From: Gemmatimonadota bacterium | GTDB lineage: Bacteria; Gemmatimonadota; Gemmatimonadetes; Gemmatimonadales; Gemmatimonadaceae | Length of the DNA stretch: 64,000 bases | Direction: 5' to 3' | Assembly (NCBI GenBank): GCA_016874035.1 | Contig: VGVM01000003.1 | Span: 35,322 to 99,321 of the forward strand | Shown: positions 62,380 through 64,000 of the stretch, piece by piece | How positions within the stretch are numbered: position 1 is the stretch's first letter | Layout: every line of letters starts with the position of its first letter | Made by a program: the position numbers and the translations under genes | Notes under the pieces: model-generated | Told to the model about the DNA's origin: nothing | Database searches by the model: none | The model's input: only the letters and a program-made list of their open reading frames with translations

Positions 62380-63527
62380 TGATCCGGACGAACAGGGTCT
62401 TGGCGACCAGGCGGCGGGGCGGCTTCACGCTGCTCGAAATGATGATCGCCGTGACGCTCACGATGCTGGTCTTCGCGATCACGGTGCCGTTCTTCCGGGC
62501 GCAAGCCAGGGCCGTCGGTTCCGGTGCGGGACGGCTCGACGCCCTCCAGAATGCGCGCTATGCCTTGGGGGTCATCGACCGCGAACTGCGCGCGGCGGGT
62601 GGCGTGTTCGGGCAGCCGACGATCGTGCAGGCCTCGAAGCTCGCGCTCACGTTCAACCAGAACCTGTACACGCGATCGCAATCCACCGATCCCAATGCGA
62701 CCTCGTTGACGACGACGCTGGACACGCTGACCACCGAAAGTTTCCAGGTCGGCAGCGCCCGGGCGCTGCCGCTCGTCGTGAAGACGTACCCCACGGCGAC
62801 CTACACCGACTCCAACGGCAACCGGTCGCCGGTCGAGACCATCGCCTTCTTCCTGCGGGCGGACGCGACGTCCGGGCGAAATGACATCTACTCGCTCTAC
62901 CGTCGCGTGAACGCGAAGGACAGCTCGCTGGTGACGACCAACCTCTGGATCCCGGCGGACACGGGATATTTCTTCCGGTATTACCGTATGTCCGCATCGG
63001 GCGCTGTGTCGTTGATCAACGCGGATTCGCTACCGCTCTACTGGGACGATGCCGTTCGCACGGTGGACTCGGTCGCAGTCGTCGAGATGCGCGCCGCCGG
63101 GTGGACCTACGTCGCGCGGGACAACGAGAACGTCTTCCGGACGGTGTATCAACGCACCCAGCTCAACAACGCGGGCCGCCTGTTCGCGGCGACCTGCGGC
63201 GATGCCCCTGCGGCGCCGAGCAGCGTCACCGCGACCGTCACGAACAACTCGGGCGGAAGTCCGGTGCAGGTCGCGATCGCGTGGACGGGTTCGACCGACG
63301 ACAACGCGGGCGACAGCGATGTGCGTTCGTATGCCGTTGCGCGGCGGGCGTCGTCCGGGACGACGTGGTACACGGTGGGCAACGCGCCGGCGCGGGGCGG
63401 CGGATCGTACAGCTTCACCGACTATTCCCTGGTGGCGGGCTCGTGGATCTATGCGGTGAAGGCCCTCGACTGCGGCCCCAACTGGTCAACGGCGGCCGAG
63501 ATCTCGTCGGCGGTGGTGATCCCGTGA
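62379..63527 (+). CDS. PilW-like minor pseudopilin with C-terminal fibronectin-like domain
   Basis: A 382-aa protein from ATG 62379, in the same frame as a longer ORF-track entry whose upstream part is antisense or intergenic. Prepilin site RRRG|GFTLLEMMIAVTLTMLV. The body (about 40-265) resembles PilW/GspJ. The last 105 residues, from APSSVTATVTNNSGG to WIYAVKALDCGP, have the Trp/Tyr pattern of a fibronectin type III fold. That tail is an unusual addition and may mediate adhesion. GTGA overlap with the next gene. Confidence 0.78.
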   Translation: MIRTNRVLATRRRGGFTLLEMMIAVTLTMLVFAITVPFFRAQARAVGSGAGRLDALQNARYALGVIDRELRAAGGVFGQPTIVQASKLALTFNQNLYTRSQSTDPNATSLTTTLDTLTTESFQVGSARALPLVVKTYPTATYTDSNGNRSPVETIAFFLRADATSGRNDIYSLYRRVNAKDSSLVTTNLWIPADTGYFFRYYRMSASGAVSLINADSLPLYWDDAVRTVDSVAVVEMRAAGWTYVARDNENVFRTVYQRTQLNNAGRLFAATCGDAPAAPSSVTATVTNNSGGSPVQVAIAWTGSTDDNAGDSDVRSYAVARRASSGTTWYTVGNAPARGGGSYSFTDYSLVAGSWIYAVKALDCGPNWSTAAEISSAVVIP

Positions 63528-64000
63528 CCGGGCGCCTCTCCCGCCGGCGCCGGGGCTCGGCGCTCGTCCTCGTCCTCATCATGACGCTCTCAATGGCCGG
63601 CCTGGCCATTTCGGCCGTCCTGCTGACGTCGAACACGTCGCTCACGCAGCGGTATTACGACAAGGACAAGGACTTCCGGTACTACGCGCGCGCCGCCGTG
63701 GCGCTCGTCAAGGCGACGGTCCAGCGCGATACGACGCTGACAATTCCCAGCGACACCGCGTATCGCGCCCTCACGGCTTACTCGATCAGCGATGCGTCGG
63801 GCACCGCGAGCGCCACTATCCGCGTAAACGGGTATGCGACATACACCGGCGATACGGCCGGGACGAATATCCCGTTCCTGACGGTGATCGGCCAGGCCTA
63901 CGACACGCTGGGGACGCGCAGTGTGCTGCGGCTGGATGCGCAGTCGGAATCGTTCAGTCGCTACCAGATCTTCGTGGACAGTTTTGCCAGCACCGTGTCA
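63524..64000 (+). CDS. PilX-like pilus assembly protein (5' part, runs off the window)
   Basis: From GTG 63524, overlapping the PilW-like stop as GTGA, an open frame of 159 codons reaches the window edge. A basic leader (LSRRRRGSALVLVLIMTLSMAGLAISAVLL) is a PilX-type N-terminus without a full pilin cleavage motif. The later part has an extended beta pattern. It continues the minor-pilin operon. Confidence 0.72.
   Translation, partial: MTGRLSRRRRGSALVLVLIMTLSMAGLAISAVLLTSNTSLTQRYYDKDKDFRYYARAAVALVKATVQRDTTLTIPSDTAYRALTAYSISDASGTASATIRVNGYATYTGDTAGTNIPFLTVIGQAYDTLGTRSVLRLDAQSESFSRYQIFVDSFASTVS

Overview
The window is GC-rich, densely coded, bacterial chromosomal DNA with short intergenic gaps. 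The gene mix points to a soil-type Gemmatimonadota, or possibly a relative near Acidobacteriota. It includes many exported metallo- and serine hydrolases, a DUF1800/DUF1501 pair, a PQQ dehydrogenase/DUF6152 cluster, long-type ArgG, a Tat-exported alanine racemase and POT plus Dpp peptide uptake. The assignment rests on gene content only, because no rRNA is present. I saw no rRNA, tRNA, CRISPR array, phage or intact insertion sequence.

Layout. 1-4760: end of a truncated gene, an exported M20 peptidase, a MarR-type regulator with a Cys-rich tail next to a lipoprotein truncated hemoglobin, a class I/II aminotransferase, and a small membrane-protein gene broken by one amber codon. 4800-12320: cupin-like secreted protein, argG, a DUF885 protein, an S9 peptidase, a secreted DsrE-like protein and a secreted VOC protein. 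12330-21825 is a minus-strand run: enolase-superfamily dehydratase, zinc metalloprotease, penicillin acylase, creatininase-family amidohydrolase, CobW metallochaperone and M28 peptidase. 21979-28677: Tat-exported alanine racemase, DASS transporter, DUF1800 and DUF1501 proteins, and a decayed TolB/WD40 gene. 28700-31039: beta-helix protein with a PA14 end.

31377-38564 is a tight seven-gene minus-strand operon and is the best candidate for an undescribed system. It encodes a DUF3089 hydrolase fused to an unnamed periplasmic domain, a second protein with that domain, DUF6152, a cytochrome c-PQQ dehydrogenase, a cytochrome c'-like lipoprotein and two DUF6644 membrane proteins. Together these look like a periplasmic oxidation module with its own electron route.

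38749-44543 is the pyruvate dehydrogenase operon lipA-pdhA-pdhB-pdhC-lpdA. 44858-49966: small membrane protein, a deoxyhypusine-synthase-like protein, a DUF3108 protein and GT2 pair, a coiled-coil protein and a POT transporter. 49997-55207 is a dpp-type ABC peptide operon. 55228-59677 holds a lipoate ligase-like gene, a 59-residue membrane protein missed by the ORF track, gcvP and gcvH. 59710-64000: coaE and the start of a minor-pseudopilin operon (GspH/FimT, PilV, PilW with a fibronectin-like end, PilX) with an AraC-type regulator on the other strand.

Two cross-cutting signals stand out. First, arrays of 7-bp repeats with a GGTNGTN-like unit lie in three gaps, all beside lipoate-dependent enzyme genes; two of them form long inverted repeats. 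Second, several genes have a -10-like hexamer 8-9 nt before the start codon and no Shine-Dalgarno sequence, which suggests leaderless mRNAs. The main themes are peptide scavenging (peptidases plus ABC and POT uptake), lipoate-dependent central metabolism and periplasmic redox chemistry.
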